Of a stretch of 64,000 nucleotides of DNA, positions 48,773 to 64,000 are shown piece after piece. Each line of letters begins with the position of its first letter. Position 1 is the first letter of the stretch. The stretch comes from Podarcis raffonei (lineage: Eukaryota; Chordata; Lepidosauria; Squamata; Lacertidae), in NCBI RefSeq assembly GCF_027172205.1, contig NC_070605.1:51547804-51611803 (forward strand), read 5' to 3'. Under the pieces are notes generated by a model. The model was not told the origin of the DNA, searched no databases, and saw only the letters and a program-made list of their open reading frames with translations. A program made the position numbers and the translations under genes.

Positions 48773-50450
48773 CTGGTTGGGAACCCTATTTATCCCACCT
48801 TGGGTCCAATGATGGAAGGCAGGTAGGATGCAACCACCTGGGAGACCATGACTGCTGAAAGAGAAGTATTTTAAAATATACTAAGCTATTCTGGATCTCT
48901 TATTCTCCAAAATGGATAACTGCATCAGCCTCTATCAAAGATTAAGTATGCAACATCTATAATTATTGGATCAATATTGTGTTTTAAATATTTATAAGCA
49001 CATGCAAAAATCCATATTCCAGATATGGTTTGTCGCTATCCCACTTGTGTGTTGTGTGTCTGTGTGAACTAAACAACTGGGGGGAAAACATTACTCATAG
49101 AAACCAGCAGGGGCTGTATGAGCTCTATAAAATAACTTCCCACATATACAGAAATTATTTTCACTCATCTTATTAATCTTTGTCAGAAGACATATTTGTT
49201 TTTACAATTCTGATTTTCCTTGTTTACACACATTATACAGTATGCTCATCAATTGTGATGGGTATCCTAAATTATTGATTACCGAGACTGACAAATTTCT
49301 TGCCAGTCTCACATCAGACAGAATCATAATTCTCACCTAAATACACTATAAATAGCAATAACACCCCCCCCCAAAAAAACCCACATCTTTGTGGGCCTAC
49401 AACTTCTACCTACGTATTTCTTCCTCTCCTTCTATAGCCTAATGTATCTTCAGAAAATGCAGAATAATTTTGAAAATATATTTAAGTTCTTGCCTCTCTA
49501 CATTAAACTGTTTGGTTCTGACAGTGCACAAGTATTCCACTCTGCAACTCTTTTATATCTATCCTAAATATCTGTGCTTGTGCTATGTACCCACAAAACT
49601 AGCATGTCCGGCTTTGTAACACCATGGGTGCTAAATGTACAATGCCAGGTTGTTGCATTATTATTTTAATCTGGAAAAAGCAACTTGGGGGTGGTGGTGT
49701 CGAGTTATGACCCTTTCCTTATCTCACCATGGTCCTGAGGGCAGCCCTCCCAATTAACACCAAAGGGTGCAAATCTCCAGGTGTAACAGTATCTTTGGAA
49801 GGTGATTCCATCAGCACTACAGACGGGAGGAATGGAGCATAAGAATGCAACATCAAGTCACATGTAGTTTGGGTACAGCAGTTGGTATGCTCCATCCTAA
49901 AACAGTTCTATACTGGTTCATCAAGTCACTGGGTAAGATCAGCTTTTCTCGACTTTTTCATTTGCAAACCACTTGAAAATTCCTGGGGGTCTCAGTGGAC
50001 TATTAACAAAACTTTCAAACCAAATAAGAAAGCTCAGTTGGTATCAGGTTTGTCCTCACAGGTATGACAAGAGCACACACTGGCAGAATAGTCAAAAGTT
50101 GTGCCACTTGTCACAAACACTGGTTAAGACTGATTTTACCCTCAGGTTCAACCCCCATAGCACTTTTACAAAACTATGTGAAACAAGTAGTGAGCTGGCA
50201 CAGGAAATGATTGCAGTCTCATTCATACCATGTCATATTAGGGAAAAGAAAACAAGGTTGCTTTGTAGCACATACTGTATTTTGGACAATATATTCTAGT
50301 GATTTTCCAACAGCAATAGCGCTGAACTTTTAAAACAATGCTGTATGTTTAAAGGAATGGTACCATTATGTGATCTCTGGTGACTTTTAAGAGATCTTTA
50401 AGAGAACTTAAGAAAAGGCTCTCAACTCCATACAAAAGTACCAGATGTAC

Positions 50451-52231
<1,781 letters not shown>

Positions 52232-53082
52232 TTAGGTTCATACTCAGAAGGTGATTTGAGATACTTGGGTGGTTGAAAAAATAAAATTAATCCAACAAAG
52301 CTGGCACCCACAACACTTTTATCAATTTATAATTACAGGCACCTGATTTTTATTTTTACAAAAAAAAAGCAGCATTGTTTTAGTGTATAAATTTTTAATT
52401 ATTAGCTCATGTATCCTCCCAATAATGAGCCCAGAGCAACAAAACTAAATGTAATGTATACACTGCCTTTCAAGGACAGGTTTCAACCCTGCTACTCTGT
52501 CCACCCCACCAAGCTAACTATGACCAATATGAAAATAAGTCAGGTTTTAAATGGAAAGCTGGAAAACAAATGGGCAAAAATTGAGTTTCCCTTCAATATA
52601 CCACTTGCTGTGAAGTGTTTTAGTTTTTCTGCAACAATGGCATACGGCTAAGATCAAACTGACAAGCAAAATAACACACTTCTGAAACTCTTTCCCACAA
52701 TTAGCGCTCTGAATTTTAAGGTCCTTCACAACAGGCCTTTTCTTTTTTGATGGGGCAGAAACTGAACAGTTATATGAATTAGTGAGCAGATTCTATTACA
52801 TTATTATGCTCAGGGATTATGAAACATAGAAGGCAGATGATTTGTGAAACCATATATTAAGAGATCAGGTTCTTCATTCCCTAAATATGTCCGCCCCCCC
52901 CCCCCGCTTAAAGACCAAAGTACCTTGAACATTATTGAATCTATAGCATTAATTTAAATAACTGTGTGATCTGTTATTTCATCTAACACACTTTTTAAAT
53001 ATAAAAAAGAAAGCTTAAAAGCAGCCAAGGCATAGGGGAAAGAAGACTGAGACTGTAGGTCCGCTGTAGCTTTGTTTTTTGT

Positions 53083-53168
53083 GTATGTGAGTGTGTGTGT
53101 GTGTAGATAAGTAGATAGATGATAGAGATAGATAGTTAGATAGATGATAGATAGATAGATAGGAAGAC

Positions 53169-53200
<32 letters not shown>

Positions 53201-53252
53201 CATAGATAGATAGACGATAGATAGATGATTGTGTGTGTGTGTGTGTGTGTGT
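53083..53252. repeat. (GT)n - (GATA)n - (GT)n microsatellite block
   Basis: GT repeats at about 53089-53104, GATA-type repeats with interruptions to 53227, then GT repeats at 53229-53252. Confidence 0.95.
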
Positions 53253-53981
53253 AGTTTTGGAGGGGAATGGGGAGGTTGCCTGCTTTTTTGCAGGGCTTTT
53301 TTTTAAAAAGGGGGTACAAATATTTTGCCTGTTGTTCTGGAACGGAGGCTGTAAGCGCTGGAATTTTTTTCTTCAATGAACCTGCTATTTTGTGGTAGTT
53401 TTGTTAGTTTATTAGCTGTGCCTCCAAAATGGGGGAGTCCTGAACTAAGAATCCATGCAGCTACATCTTTTGTTTTTGTTACATTAATTACAGACACTGC
53501 GGGTGGGGGTGGATAACTGGGCTCGCAGTGTGTGGTGTTTGCCACAACCAGCCCAGGCACAACACACACAGCTAAATGTCACTGGTGCCAATGGGTACTT
53601 TTTAAACTACGCCTCATAGCTGTGCCCCCCCCCCAATTTTTGTGGTGTGTGTCTGGGCAAGGAAGGGACAAATCTCCCTTCCCTTCCTTGCTGTGAATCT
53701 AATAAGAATCATTCCCTTGCGGCTATAATTTTTAAAAAACAAAAACAAAAGATGAGCTGAATGCTATGAAATTAAGCTTAACATATAGTTCAACCTTAAT
53801 TTTTTCCTTTACCATGAATTATGATATTTGCATTCATACCCACCAGTCTTGCTTGCAAATGCTTTATGTACTGTTGCTTTAAGTACAATTCTTCACACAA
53901 TAGGTTTTTCCTTTTGTCTTTTTAACCAACCTTCAAATCTAAAGTGCACATAGTTAACACACTCTGTGGAAATTAGCATTA

Positions 53982-54225
53982 CAGTAGTACCTCGGGTTAC
54001 ATACACTTCAGGTTACATACGCTTCAGGTTACAGACTCCGCTAACCCAGAAATAGTACCTCGGGTTAACAACTTTGCTTCAGGATGAGAACAGAAATCGT
54101 GTGGTGGCGGTGCAGCAGCAGCAGCGGGAGCCCCATTAGCTAAAGTGGTGCTTCAGGTTAAGAACAGTTTCAGGTTAAGAAAGGACCTCCGGAATGAATT
54201 AAGTACTTTGCCTGAGGTACCACTG
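53982..54225. mobile_element. Tigger-like MITE, TA target
   Basis: Ends CAGTAGTACCTCGGGTTAC / GAGGTACCACTG with TA on both sides (53980-53981 and 54226-54227). Nearly the same element as 22444-22685 (CCATTAGCTAAAGTGGTGC shared). Confidence 0.85.
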
Positions 54226-56097
54226 TATTGCCAATGTGATAAGACAGTATTTGGCTTGAGCAAGTTTTCAACATCTCTCATCCACTCCTCAAACATTTTA
54301 AGTATGAGGAAGGTGAGATTATAAAATGGCAGGTCATGAGGCTGGTCTGAAGAGATGCAAATTGGGAGGCCCAGAGTTCACTCTGGTGCAGGGATGATAA
54401 ATACCTTGCAGAACTTGAAGAGCATGATTATCTTTTAAAAAATAAGACACTGGCCCAAGCTGTTATTTTAGCAGGCTATGTTTTTGTCATCTGTTAAATC
54501 TGAATGGTCTATTTACTCTAGCTGGTCAGAAAAATTCATCAGCTTCTGCCAGACACCATCCACATACATAAGTGTCACAAGAAAAGGAAAAATAAATACA
54601 TTTTGGGTTTTCGTTTTTTGAAGGTCACGGATTTAGAAATAAACTATTTTTTCAAAAAAATCATCTGTGTGGGATGGACAGACCCAAGTGATAGAAACAA
54701 GAATAAAAATCACTAGATTAACATGCATTCACTGAAGAAGGGCTCCCCAAGAACCATGAAGTTGTCCTATAAGTGCTTATAAAGCTATTCTCCTTCATTG
54801 AAAATACAAAGCTATCACAGCCATACAGATTTATGATACTTCAAAGACTTGGCTGTTTCATGCCGAGAAAATGACAACTTCTGGGCTGAGATTTAAAGAA
54901 GGCAGCCATTTCAAAGTCAAACTGTTCTCAGAATTCAGGACACACAGCATGATATAATGCAGGGAAATGGATGGGGAGAAGAGACAACATATGCCATCCA
55001 TTATTATCAAGGCATATTCTAATCACACCAACCCCATTGTACTTCAAAAAGGAGATTTTAGATTTTATCCTGAGTAGGTGTTCTACACAGCGAGTTTTAC
55101 GATTATCAGCAGTTCTGATATGTCTGAGGGAAAGGGCATATGGAAAACACCTGCCAACCATGAGGTAATTCTCAAAAAAGCAAAACAAAAACCCCAAATG
55201 TCTCTACTAGTTATATGAAGAACACTGTAAAACCTAAGCAAGTGTTATGGCATGACTGCCAAGAGATTGGGTATTCTGCCTGCGCCTGGACAGTTGCTAC
55301 ACGGCCAGTCCTGAGAAGAAGAGAGCTATTTGCTTCAGACCACAGAGACAGCTGTCCGGAATGAATTTGTATGAGGACATGTTAAAAGAAGCTACAAAGC
55401 AGGCAAGCTTATATGTCCTAGGAATAAAAAACGTAAGAAACTGATAAGGTGAAATCAGTGTGCATGATAGGGTTTTACTGACGCTTTCAATGAGGATTAA
55501 AAACAAAAACAAAACTCTATACAAAGATTTGAAAACCCACCACCACAAACCCATAACAATCAGGATCCCCTTACCCCTTTCCTAGAACAGCAGTGCACAC
55601 ATAACATTAGAGCTGTAAATGTTTCAGAAGAGGACAACCAAGAGGATCAATGGGACAAACCAATTCCCCTTTGAGGGAAGGCTAAAATGGGGCTTTTGAG
55701 TTGAGAGAAAAGGTGAGTGGAAACAGGTGAATAAAATTATGCAATGTGTGGAGAAAGTGCACAGGCAATGAAATACAGTCGCACAAACATTAGAGGGCAT
55801 TGTTGCATGTTTCCCACCCACCCAAACATCCTTTCAGCTCCAAATGTCTCACTGCACTTTGCACAGAACCATAGTAGAATTCCTGCCCGCCCACCCACCC
55901 AAATTGGTTCTATGAAAAATGCAAGTCTAATATGTACCACTTTTCTTTCACTGCATGTCAGTAGACTGACTGTCAACAACAACAAAAACTTGTGCAGTAA
56001 ATTATGCAAGGAGAGGTCTTCTGACCCATTTTAGGGAGGAGAAAGGATATCAAGCTCCAATAGGAAGATCAGTTTATAACACCAACTTGCAGCTCAC

Positions 56098-56231
56098 CTG
56101 AGACATTCTTTCACGGTGCTTGGCTTCAAGCCTCTCTTTTGCTTTTTGGAAATGGGAATGCTCATTCTCATCACCAGGTGTCTCCAAGTACTTGTCAACA
56201 GCATCAGGAGTGCTGGCAGCTGTGGTGGGAA
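56098..56231 (-). CDS. APP: APP exon 9: start of the E2 domain
   Basis: 134 bp, the human length: (V)[44 protein letters not shown]. It contains the RERMS segment reported as growth-promoting in human APP and the [17 protein letters not shown] heparin-binding helix. Val replaces Leu at the start (human LPTTAAS) and Ser replaces Ala in ENEHAHFQ. Acceptor CATCCATAG, donor GTGAGC. It is the first APP exon seen from the right edge. Confidence 0.98.
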
Positions 56232-58776
56232 CTATGGATGGGGATTTACAAAAGGAATAAAGAGGCAAAAGGTTCACTTTAAAAGTGAAATATAGAAGCA
56301 TCTGTACACTTCCAATATACGGCAACTATTTAAAGCAACTAGCTACGAGAGGAATATAAAAAGAGGATGGTTCATAAAGAGAAGATTTTGCTTCATGGCA
56401 GTGGGGGGGGGGACCCCACACAGATAAAAGATTTTGCCCACATTAGGAATTAAGAAAGCATGCAAAAATTCAAGTTATTCCAGTTCACGTAAAATATATA
56501 AACAATCAGAAGAGGCAAGGATTTTAAAACTAAGTACAGTACTGTGTTTTGAAAACAAACATGTGCCCCAACACATATGCACATATTTCAAAAACATCTC
56601 CAGAGGCAATTTAACTCCCGAGCCATACTGCCTGAGGTCCAGAGGGAGCATATTACCACTCTGTTCTACAAAACCCTTTTCTTATACATAACTTCCAACA
56701 ACACATTTGCATTTTCTGACTGTTCTATACACCTAACCATTTTTATCATCATGTTAGAATTGCTGAGATATACTTTGGTTCTATGTTTTCTATTTTACTG
56801 GGAGACGGAAATAGTGTACTAACAAAGAGTTGATATACTGTATGCAGCTCCACAAATTTCTAACTTCCAGAAAAAGTCCACACACTTCTGTTTCTCATTA
56901 TATGACTGACATTAACAATTGCTAATGGTCAAATGCCAAATTTCACTGTTAATAATTTGGGGTTTGACCAAACTTTCTTTTACCTTTAAGTGGAATTAGG
57001 AACAGCCAAAGCTCCCAGGAAAGGTCTTTAAATTCCCCTGCTACCTAACCCTTTCAAGTGGAGTACTAAACCTGAGAGTTTCTGCAGGGAAAAATATGTT
57101 CCTGACTACCACTACACTACAATAATTTCCCAAAATACAGATAAAAAAATCAAAAGCTTATTTAAACATGAAATTGTAATCTGTACACATGCAGATAAGC
57201 ACTCAAAGTGTCTTCCCTGGGATTTTATTTCCCTATATTATTGTTTATCCAAAACTCAAAATGTATTTTAAGCCCTTTTGCAGCATTCTGAATTTTCAAG
57301 AACTGATGGAGGAGTAAACTTTCCAAATAGAAGAAATGAACATGAAATGCATTCGACAATGAATTTAAAAAATGCATTTCCAAACTGAAAGATGCTAAAT
57401 ATTTCACATTTCAGTGTTTCCGCAGGAGCTGTTATATAGTTGTATGTGGCACAACCCATATATGACCATTTTTGAGAACCTCTGAAGGCATAGGACATAC
57501 ACAAATTAGAAAAATGTACATTCTTGTGAGCATGCATATTTGAGTACAACTTCACAGTTTTAGTTTCGAAGACAATCAGTACCAAAGATTTAAGGTACAA
57601 CTACTTGTGCGATGGCTCATTCTTTAGAAAGACTCAAAATTATCTGCAGAAAGTGCCACCCAAATTACCTATCAACAATAGAAAAGTTCACAGAAGCATC
57701 TCTCTACTGTCACTATTATAGGTAGGATGACGACGCAGGTGTTGTATCCTGCAACTGTTGACAGAAAGGTTATCAGTTCCCTGTTAGACAAACAGCTAGT
57801 TTCAGCATAGAGTCTATGTTAGGAATGGTACCAATACTAATTGAACAAGTGGGACTGCACAAGCTGTAGCCGTGTCCAGCAATGGCAAATTTCTGTATGT
57901 TGCACAAAGCAAACCACATCGATTTGAGGCATGTCCAATTTGTACTGCTAATATTTTCCCACAAGGCAATAGAACCTGTTTCCAATTCTGAGAGATAAAT
58001 GCATAGCCCTGGCTCACCCCACTGGGGAATGCAGATGGCTTCTTCAAAAGAAAGCACATCTGAGGCAAAGCTATCACATTTTGCTGACATCCAGACTACA
58101 GTACTTTGCACCCGAAAAATATTAAGTCCCCTTGACAAAAAAAAAGGAAGAAGGAAAAAAAGAAGTTGCACTGAGAAGTGTTTGCACAGCAATCTTAGGC
58201 ACTCAGCGGTTAGCGCTTGCGAAACTCGTGATGCAATGCTTTCCATTTGGCGGTCATGTCATTTTCTGACTTTTAAATTTCAAACTTTTTTTAATTAATA
58301 GAAGCTGGCTGCTCCACTATCATCCCTGAAAATAGAGCACACTGCAAGTACAGCTGCATCTGGGGTGAGGAGGTAGAGGCAGTTGACCCCAGGACACTAC
58401 TGTATGGTAGCAAGATGGAAGGACTGGTGCAGTTCAATACTTGACTGCTGCCTGGGGCAACTGCTGTTCACTTTAGGCAACATATTGAATAGCTGTGCCA
58501 GAGAGCAACCTAGCCCTGACAAGGAAAGAATAAGAGGCAAACAAGATGTGTCAGCAGCAGATCAGATTGCTTAGCTTTTGTGCTTCCCCATTCACATTTA
58601 AGGAGGAGGATACAGGGCCATAGAAGAATATCAGCTAAAGGCAAACTGAAAATTGGATTGGACAATGTGTGTCCTGAGGCATGCATGCCCCACACCCCCA
58701 ACTATTCACAGAGCACAGGATGTGCACATCTGCATTATTCCCTTCAGAAGTAGGGCTAGATGAACAAGTCAAACTA

Positions 58777-59944
58777 TTTTTTTTTATAAATAATTTTTAT
58801 TAACAGGCCAATCACATCACATTATTCAAATCACATTGGTTCTGAATTATACAGCCAAATTTTAAATTTTTGAGGGTACCCATATATCAAGCTCCGCACG
58901 AGTCCAAAATTCCGGATAAGTCCAGACATCACTCATTTTACTGCATTAATTAATCAGCTCTATCCAGTTCAATCCGGATAGTCCTTTATTACTTTCTTTC
59001 TCATCTTGTTGTAGTCATATATTCCTTTCTTTGCGATCTCTGATGATTCTCACAAGCAGACTGAAAGCTGGCGTCTCTGTGTGGGTTTTGTACTCTTCAA
59101 AAGCTAAATCAGTCCAGGACAGCCTCTGTTTAACGCTTCCATAAACAAGATTAATCTTCGGTCTGTCCTTTATTTCTCCAGGCTAGCCAAATAAATCAAA
59201 TAGGTCAGAGGGCTCTGTCAGGTCAAACTTTCAATTCCGACACTCCTTCTCTTTCCAACATTCCTGATTCTCCTCCCCCGTCCTTCTTTCTCCGGCAAGC
59301 CTGTCTTGGCAAGATGCCATTTTTTAACTGCGTCATAAAATTTTTCCACTTTCTCACCATTCAAATCTTCTCTCCTGTTGTAATCCATCCCCAGACAGTT
59401 CTTAAAATCCTGCTTATGATTCTTAAAAAACGCGACGATCTTGTTTCTTTCTGGGGTGGAGGGTTATTTTATCACAACATATAAAGGGGGGGGAAGGGTT
59501 TTTCCTCCACCCCCCATTCGTTCCAAACATACAGTCTCTTAGTGGTGACACATCAAAAAATTTACTTATCCATCCGTCGCTCCCAATCACAGAGATCCAT
59601 TACTCAGCAGCCTTATTGTCGAGCTTTACTTGATATATGTGCTTCAGCTTCATTTCCAATCATATGTTTCCAATTATAATTCCGAGCTGAAGCAACCAGC
59701 ACGTGCTAATTGGAATCGGCGTCAGGAAGAGCTGACTTCACCGAGGGCTCGTGCCAAGTGTTCGGCACCCCCATCTCTCGGATCAGGGGGTGCATTATGA
59801 ACACCGCTGGCAAGACAGGGTCCCCCCACCTCCTGGGGGGAAGGGAAGGCTGCCTACTTCCCATAGCAGCCCCTGAATTACCTCGTATGGGTCAGAGAGA
59901 TGTTATTGTCGGCCATCTTCCAACGCGCCACCTGGTGGCCCCCC
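58777..59944 (-). mobile_element. 1.17-kb L1-like non-autonomous retroposon with perfect 19-bp TSD
   Basis: Read on the - strand it starts GGGGCCACCAGGTGGCGCGT, is GC-rich for about 250 bp, then AT-rich, and ends TAATAAAAATTATTTATAAA plus an A-run. AGATGAACAAGTCAAACTA flanks it exactly on both sides (58758-58776 and 59945-59963), the long TSD and poly(A) typical of L1 target-primed insertion. No long ORF is present; pieces such as DYNRREDLNGEKVEKFYD are partly open. It may be an L1 with a deleted interior (5' UTR joined to 3' end) or a separate L1-driven family. The exact TSD suggests a recent insertion. Confidence 0.75.
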
Positions 59945-62263
59945 AGATGAACAAGTCAAACTAACAGAGCAGTTGAACTGCAAGAACAGGGACGCCCTGA
60001 AATTCAGAAGCCTCACACAATAGCATTTCTTTCAAAGCTTTCTTTCCCTATCTGTTTTCTTAGCTTACATGCTAGCATTAATTCTGCATCCTACTTAGCA
60101 CCAAGATGCTAAGGAAGCTCTAATTTGGGACATGTATTGGGTTTTTAATACAGATAGAGCACGTTAAATACATAATGTCTTCTTATTGCATGACATTACT
60201 TGTAGTGGGGGGGGGAGAGCTACGTTATGTAAATCTTAAGAGGTTGCTTCAACATCAATTCTGTGAATACATTCCAAACACAACACAATACATTCTTGCT
60301 GTAAAAATGAGCATGTTTATGCCCTATGTAAAAGCCAAAAGAAGCCAAACAAACAAATGTATGTTACTTCTGTCCACCTCCTTTTTTAAAACTGGATTAA
60401 ATTGCTAGTTTAACCTCAGACTAGCTCATATGTCTGTCTCGCTTTTTGACTTTACCACGCTTTCCATTTTAAGGGTGATGGAACAGTATTTTAATGTCCA
60501 GCGTGATTTTTATTCTCAGCCGCTCCACGGCACCTAGCTAGTTGTAAATTGGCTTGACTGAGTACTTTTTGTCACCTGCATCCAGGGATCAATATCAACT
60601 CACACATCACGGGGCAATTTCAAACTGACATGCACTTGAATCATTGCAGCAAAAGGATTTACTACTGTGTGGATTAATTACAGCTCCTCGTTCTGCCACT
60701 GCCATGGCACTAGTCCACTGCAGAAATGTGCAGACTAGAATTAAATGCTGTAGTATAAGGTTTAACCTTCAAGCCTCTCAATGAAAGATATTTTAGCACA
60801 ACTAAATGCTAGTTTAACTACTACAGTTGAAGAGTCCATTTTCAACAGATAAACAATACTCAGAGTGCTTTATGATTGTATTTGTGAAAAAAACACTGGT
60901 ATATAATCATTACTGTTTGCTTGTTACAATCTTTTCCTGGGAAACAAAAGTAGGGATGGTATATTTCAAAGACAATCCTGTGATCTTGAACTCTGAACCT
61001 AGGTTTTCAAAATTCAAGTCTCTTACTCTTTTCTTCCCTGTTCTCTTAAAACTATGTGTATGAATCAAAACAGTTACTTCTTATTATTATTATTACTGCT
61101 GAAACTTCATAGAATAAAATGTTTAAAGCTTTTAGCCTCTGTAGCACTTCTGGGTAAGGAGAACACACTCATAAGCACACTGTTGGAGAGGGTAATTACT
61201 CGTTAAAACAATGCACCTGCAATTTCAAAAGAAACTGTTCTACAAACCTAATATTTCCAAGCAAGAATACTGTCTAGACTATTCCACTATCAGCTATAAA
61301 ATGGTTAATGCCAACAAATTTTAAGATATTGCTAAACCACTCAACTCACTAAAGAGACTGGCAAAATCCCCAAAAAATTGTGTTTCATTTTCTGGCAGCT
61401 TGAGGAAAACATCCGAGCACTAGAGATAAGGAACATTTTCTTTTAAATAGTTTCTTGATTTCTCTGGAACTGGATGGTGCCAATAAAGCAACAAAAACTG
61501 GCTTGGTTGGATTCTCGGAGGAATAAAACTAAAGCAGAATGCAAACCTGGTTTTGCTGAAAATTAACTGCAAAGAGAGAATCAGGAAGCTGTCAGTGAAA
61601 TCACTAGCCAGGATACACCTTGATTTGGTCAAAAAGCAGTGCCAGTTCCTCACTCCATCAGTACACAAGAGGTGATGTGTTCAATGCTCTTATGTTGCTT
61701 GCCAGTTCTTACAGACAGCAGATGCATTTGGGACATTGTTAGAATGAAGGGAATAAGCTGCAGTTCCAGGCTACTCTCCCCCTCCTTCAAAAGCTTTTAA
61801 TTCAGTTTTTGATTAACCAACATTTAGCATAAGGTCCAAAACTTATAAACAGTGGTTTAACTTAACTATGGTTTCTTGAAGCAAGCCATCTCCATACACT
61901 TGTTTAAAGTTATCTTGTTTTAAACAAAGTCAAGAAGAACTAGGGTTTGTTGAGTTTGGACAAAATTGACTACAGTTCATCAAAAATAGAAGTGAATGCT
62001 TCCGAACTCCTGCTTGTGGACGTGCTGGAGGAAAGGGTGTGAGCCTGAGTCTTACTGTGACTTGTTTCCTTCACAATAAACAATGGTTTACTGTGATGTG
62101 CAAATGCAATTCTACAAGGGCAGCACTGAGATGGAGGAGAAGGAAGCTGGCAAGCAGGGCCAAGAGAGAAAGCAGAAAGACGGCGAGGGGGGGCTGGCTG
62201 AAGTTGGTGGGGCAGTGCCCCATTCACCCTGATGGACCCACCTCCAGTAGAGAGCCCCTAATC

Positions 62264-62401
62264 CAGGCTTCCTCAACCTCGGCCCTCCAAATGTTTTTTG
62301 TGACTACAATTCCCATCATCCCTCACTACTGGTCCTGCTAGCTAGGGATCATGGGAATTGTAGGCCAAAAACATCTAGAGGGCTGAGGTTGAGGAAGCCT
62401 G
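62264..62401. mobile_element. hAT-like palindromic MITE with perfect 8-bp TSD
   Basis: Ends CAGGCTTCCTCAACCTC / GAGGTTGAGGAAGCCTG, core CCCTCCAAATGTTTTTTGTG and ATTCCCATCATCCCT. The flanks CCCTAATC (62256-62263 and 62402-62409) are identical 8-mers, as left by hAT transposases. Confidence 0.9.
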
Positions 62402-64000
62402 CCCTAATCTGATATATTCTGCCAATTTGAGAGTGAAATGAAATTCAACAATTAAAAATAGCAGCTGTGCCATAAATCATTTTCCAACAATACAAATATA
62501 TGGGCTAGGATCCAACAGAATAAGTCCTGTGATATTAAAGGGTGTGTGTGTAGATTTGCTTTTTAAAAACAGCAGCTACTCCAGACCGCACAGCAATCCA
62601 GGCAATTCATAAACATTGGGATTATAGGTTTTAAAGGGAAATATTTGAGTGTGTGTAAGCCCCATTATTGGCATCCAGCCATGTTCTAGGTTAACCCAAC
62701 CCCTTTCATAATTGCAACGTTATTAACACACACAAAAAACAACAATGTATTACCCATACAATTAATCACACTTAAGGTGCACAGCATGCATTTCTTTTTA
62801 AGATATCTTTAATTATGCTGTGCTTTAACAGTTGTGGGGGGGAAATCCACCCTGAAATATAGTATTGAGATTTCCTCAACTCTAAATTCTACTGGAGGGG
62901 ATGGGGGAGAAACTAAAGGTTAAGTGGATTCTATGCATGCATGCAAGGTAATATTTAAAGTAAGTTCACTGTTATCCACCCAGGTCTGACATTATCTCAT
63001 TTGTTTGCTAAAATAAACGTTGCTTAGCATTTCTAATGCCTGATGGCTAGCTAATTTCAACAAGACTAGAGAAATAAAATAGAAATTATGAAAAAGTTAT
63101 ACTGTTTGTGTATATCTTGCGTTTCTTTATATAAACTAAATGCAAAAAGGTAATAAATACTGCATAGTAAATACTATTCAAATGACTAGAACAAATTTCA
63201 AACAATAAAATCAAAGGGGGAGGGGAGAGATATTCCTCATGAAAATTGGGATACAAACTTTTATCCACATTAAAAGATCAGCAAAATAAAAAGGTCCTAG
63301 CCACTCACCAGATGCTTAAAAGACAGGTTGTCAATCAAAAATTTCAAGGAAGTTCTACAATATGGGTGCCACATTAGAAAAGGCGCTGTCTTACACCCCA
63401 ACTAATTATGCTTCTGAAAGTGGTGAGATGCACTGTGGGGTCTCTAGTGTTGAGCACAGTATGTCAAGATTGCATGAGGGGTGGTTTTCCTTCAAACAGC
63501 ATTTTACTCTGATATAAAGTTTATGATGTATGATGGTGTGTTCTTGATTAAATGGTTACTATCTCACTCAGGAACACTATGCTGAATAAGCATCTGAGGT
63601 GAAAAACTGTCTGAAACTGTATTGGTTTCTAGGCCTTCTTCTTCCCAAAGGAGAAGGAAGTACATTGAGCTGACAAGGAAGCAACTGAGGGTTCTATCGT
63701 TAATCCAGTGTCTTGGAAACCAAGAATTCAGTCTGTCATACATCGGCTCCAGTAAATGGACCTTTGAGATTCAGGGCAAATTCACATTTGCAAAAACATT
63801 AATTGGTGCAGCCGGTCTTGAATGTTACTAGTTCATACTATAGATTGGATGACTGATGCATGTTTGAATTATCTCTCTAGTTTCTACTCAGATTTGACCC
63901 AATAGTGCAACTATAACTCATTTTCTTAATGAAAACTGGTTTGGTTGAATTTAATTTGATGTGCTTCAAGATTTGGAGTCCCTTCAGAGAGTCTACCTGA

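Larger units (their letters stand above)
56232..64000 (-). other. APP: APP intron 8 (partial)
   Basis: At least 7.8 kb. Recognised: an L1-like retroposon (58777-59944) and a hAT-like MITE (62264-62401). I looked for the KPI exon 7 and the OX-2-like exon 8 on the - strand and did not see them, so they should lie beyond 64000. The other stretches show nothing recognised. Confidence 0.8.

Noticed and set aside
56232-64000. APP exons 8 and 7 (OX-2-like and Kunitz inhibitor) in the right part
   Set aside because: I searched the - strand for the Kunitz cysteine pattern and for LLKTTQEPL-like sequence and saw neither. They are more likely beyond the window than lost.

Overview
This is vertebrate nuclear DNA, and most likely from a lizard. 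The interspersed repeats are of squamate type: Sauria SINEs with intact target-site duplications (TSDs), CR1 and L2 LINEs, and hAT-like and Tigger-like MITEs. The single-copy part is the GABPA-APP neighbourhood, which corresponds to human 21q21.3. All ten APP exons present match the human exon lengths exactly, as far as I remember those lengths.

Layout: (a) 1-8310 is + strand. It carries the last three coding exons of GABPA (4772-4912, 5573-5765, 6916-7144), which hold the end of the linker, the whole ETS DNA-binding domain and the C-terminus. (b) 1-3258 and 8311-11568 are two direct copies of one segment. They are nearly identical, lie 8310 bp apart and flank the GABPA exons. The copies part inside a (TTC)n tract, so the window shows either one complete unit of a recent tandem duplication or an assembly duplication. 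(c) 12421-64000 is APP on the - strand, tail-to-tail with GABPA. It runs from the distal poly(A) region through exon 18 (13599) to exon 9 (56231). Exons 8 and 7 (the latter KPI) were not found and should lie beyond the right edge.

APP content: exons 9-13 encode most of the E2 domain, exons 14-15 the juxtamembrane linker, exons 16-17 the Abeta region and transmembrane helix, and exon 18 the YENPTY tail. Abeta residue 4 is Tyr where human has Phe. The 3' UTR keeps two poly(A) signal clusters and a counterpart of the 29-base stability element known from mammalian APP mRNA.

The most striking mobile element lies in APP intron 14, in the opposite orientation to APP (28565-33092). It is an apparently full-length, uninterrupted L2-type LINE with a 1010-codon endonuclease/reverse transcriptase ORF. 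Its 5' end consists of nine tandem 125-bp monomers. Each complete monomer has a GC-box-like motif and a TATA box placed so that the predicted transcription start is the first base of the next monomer, and the element itself begins at that same base. A two-tier hairpin with a GAAA loop and an (ATT)n tail end the element. The other introns hold a 1.17-kb L1-like non-autonomous retroposon with a perfect 19-bp TSD, Sauria SINEs, tRNA-headed SINEs, old CR1 and L2 relics, several palindromic MITEs and microsatellites.
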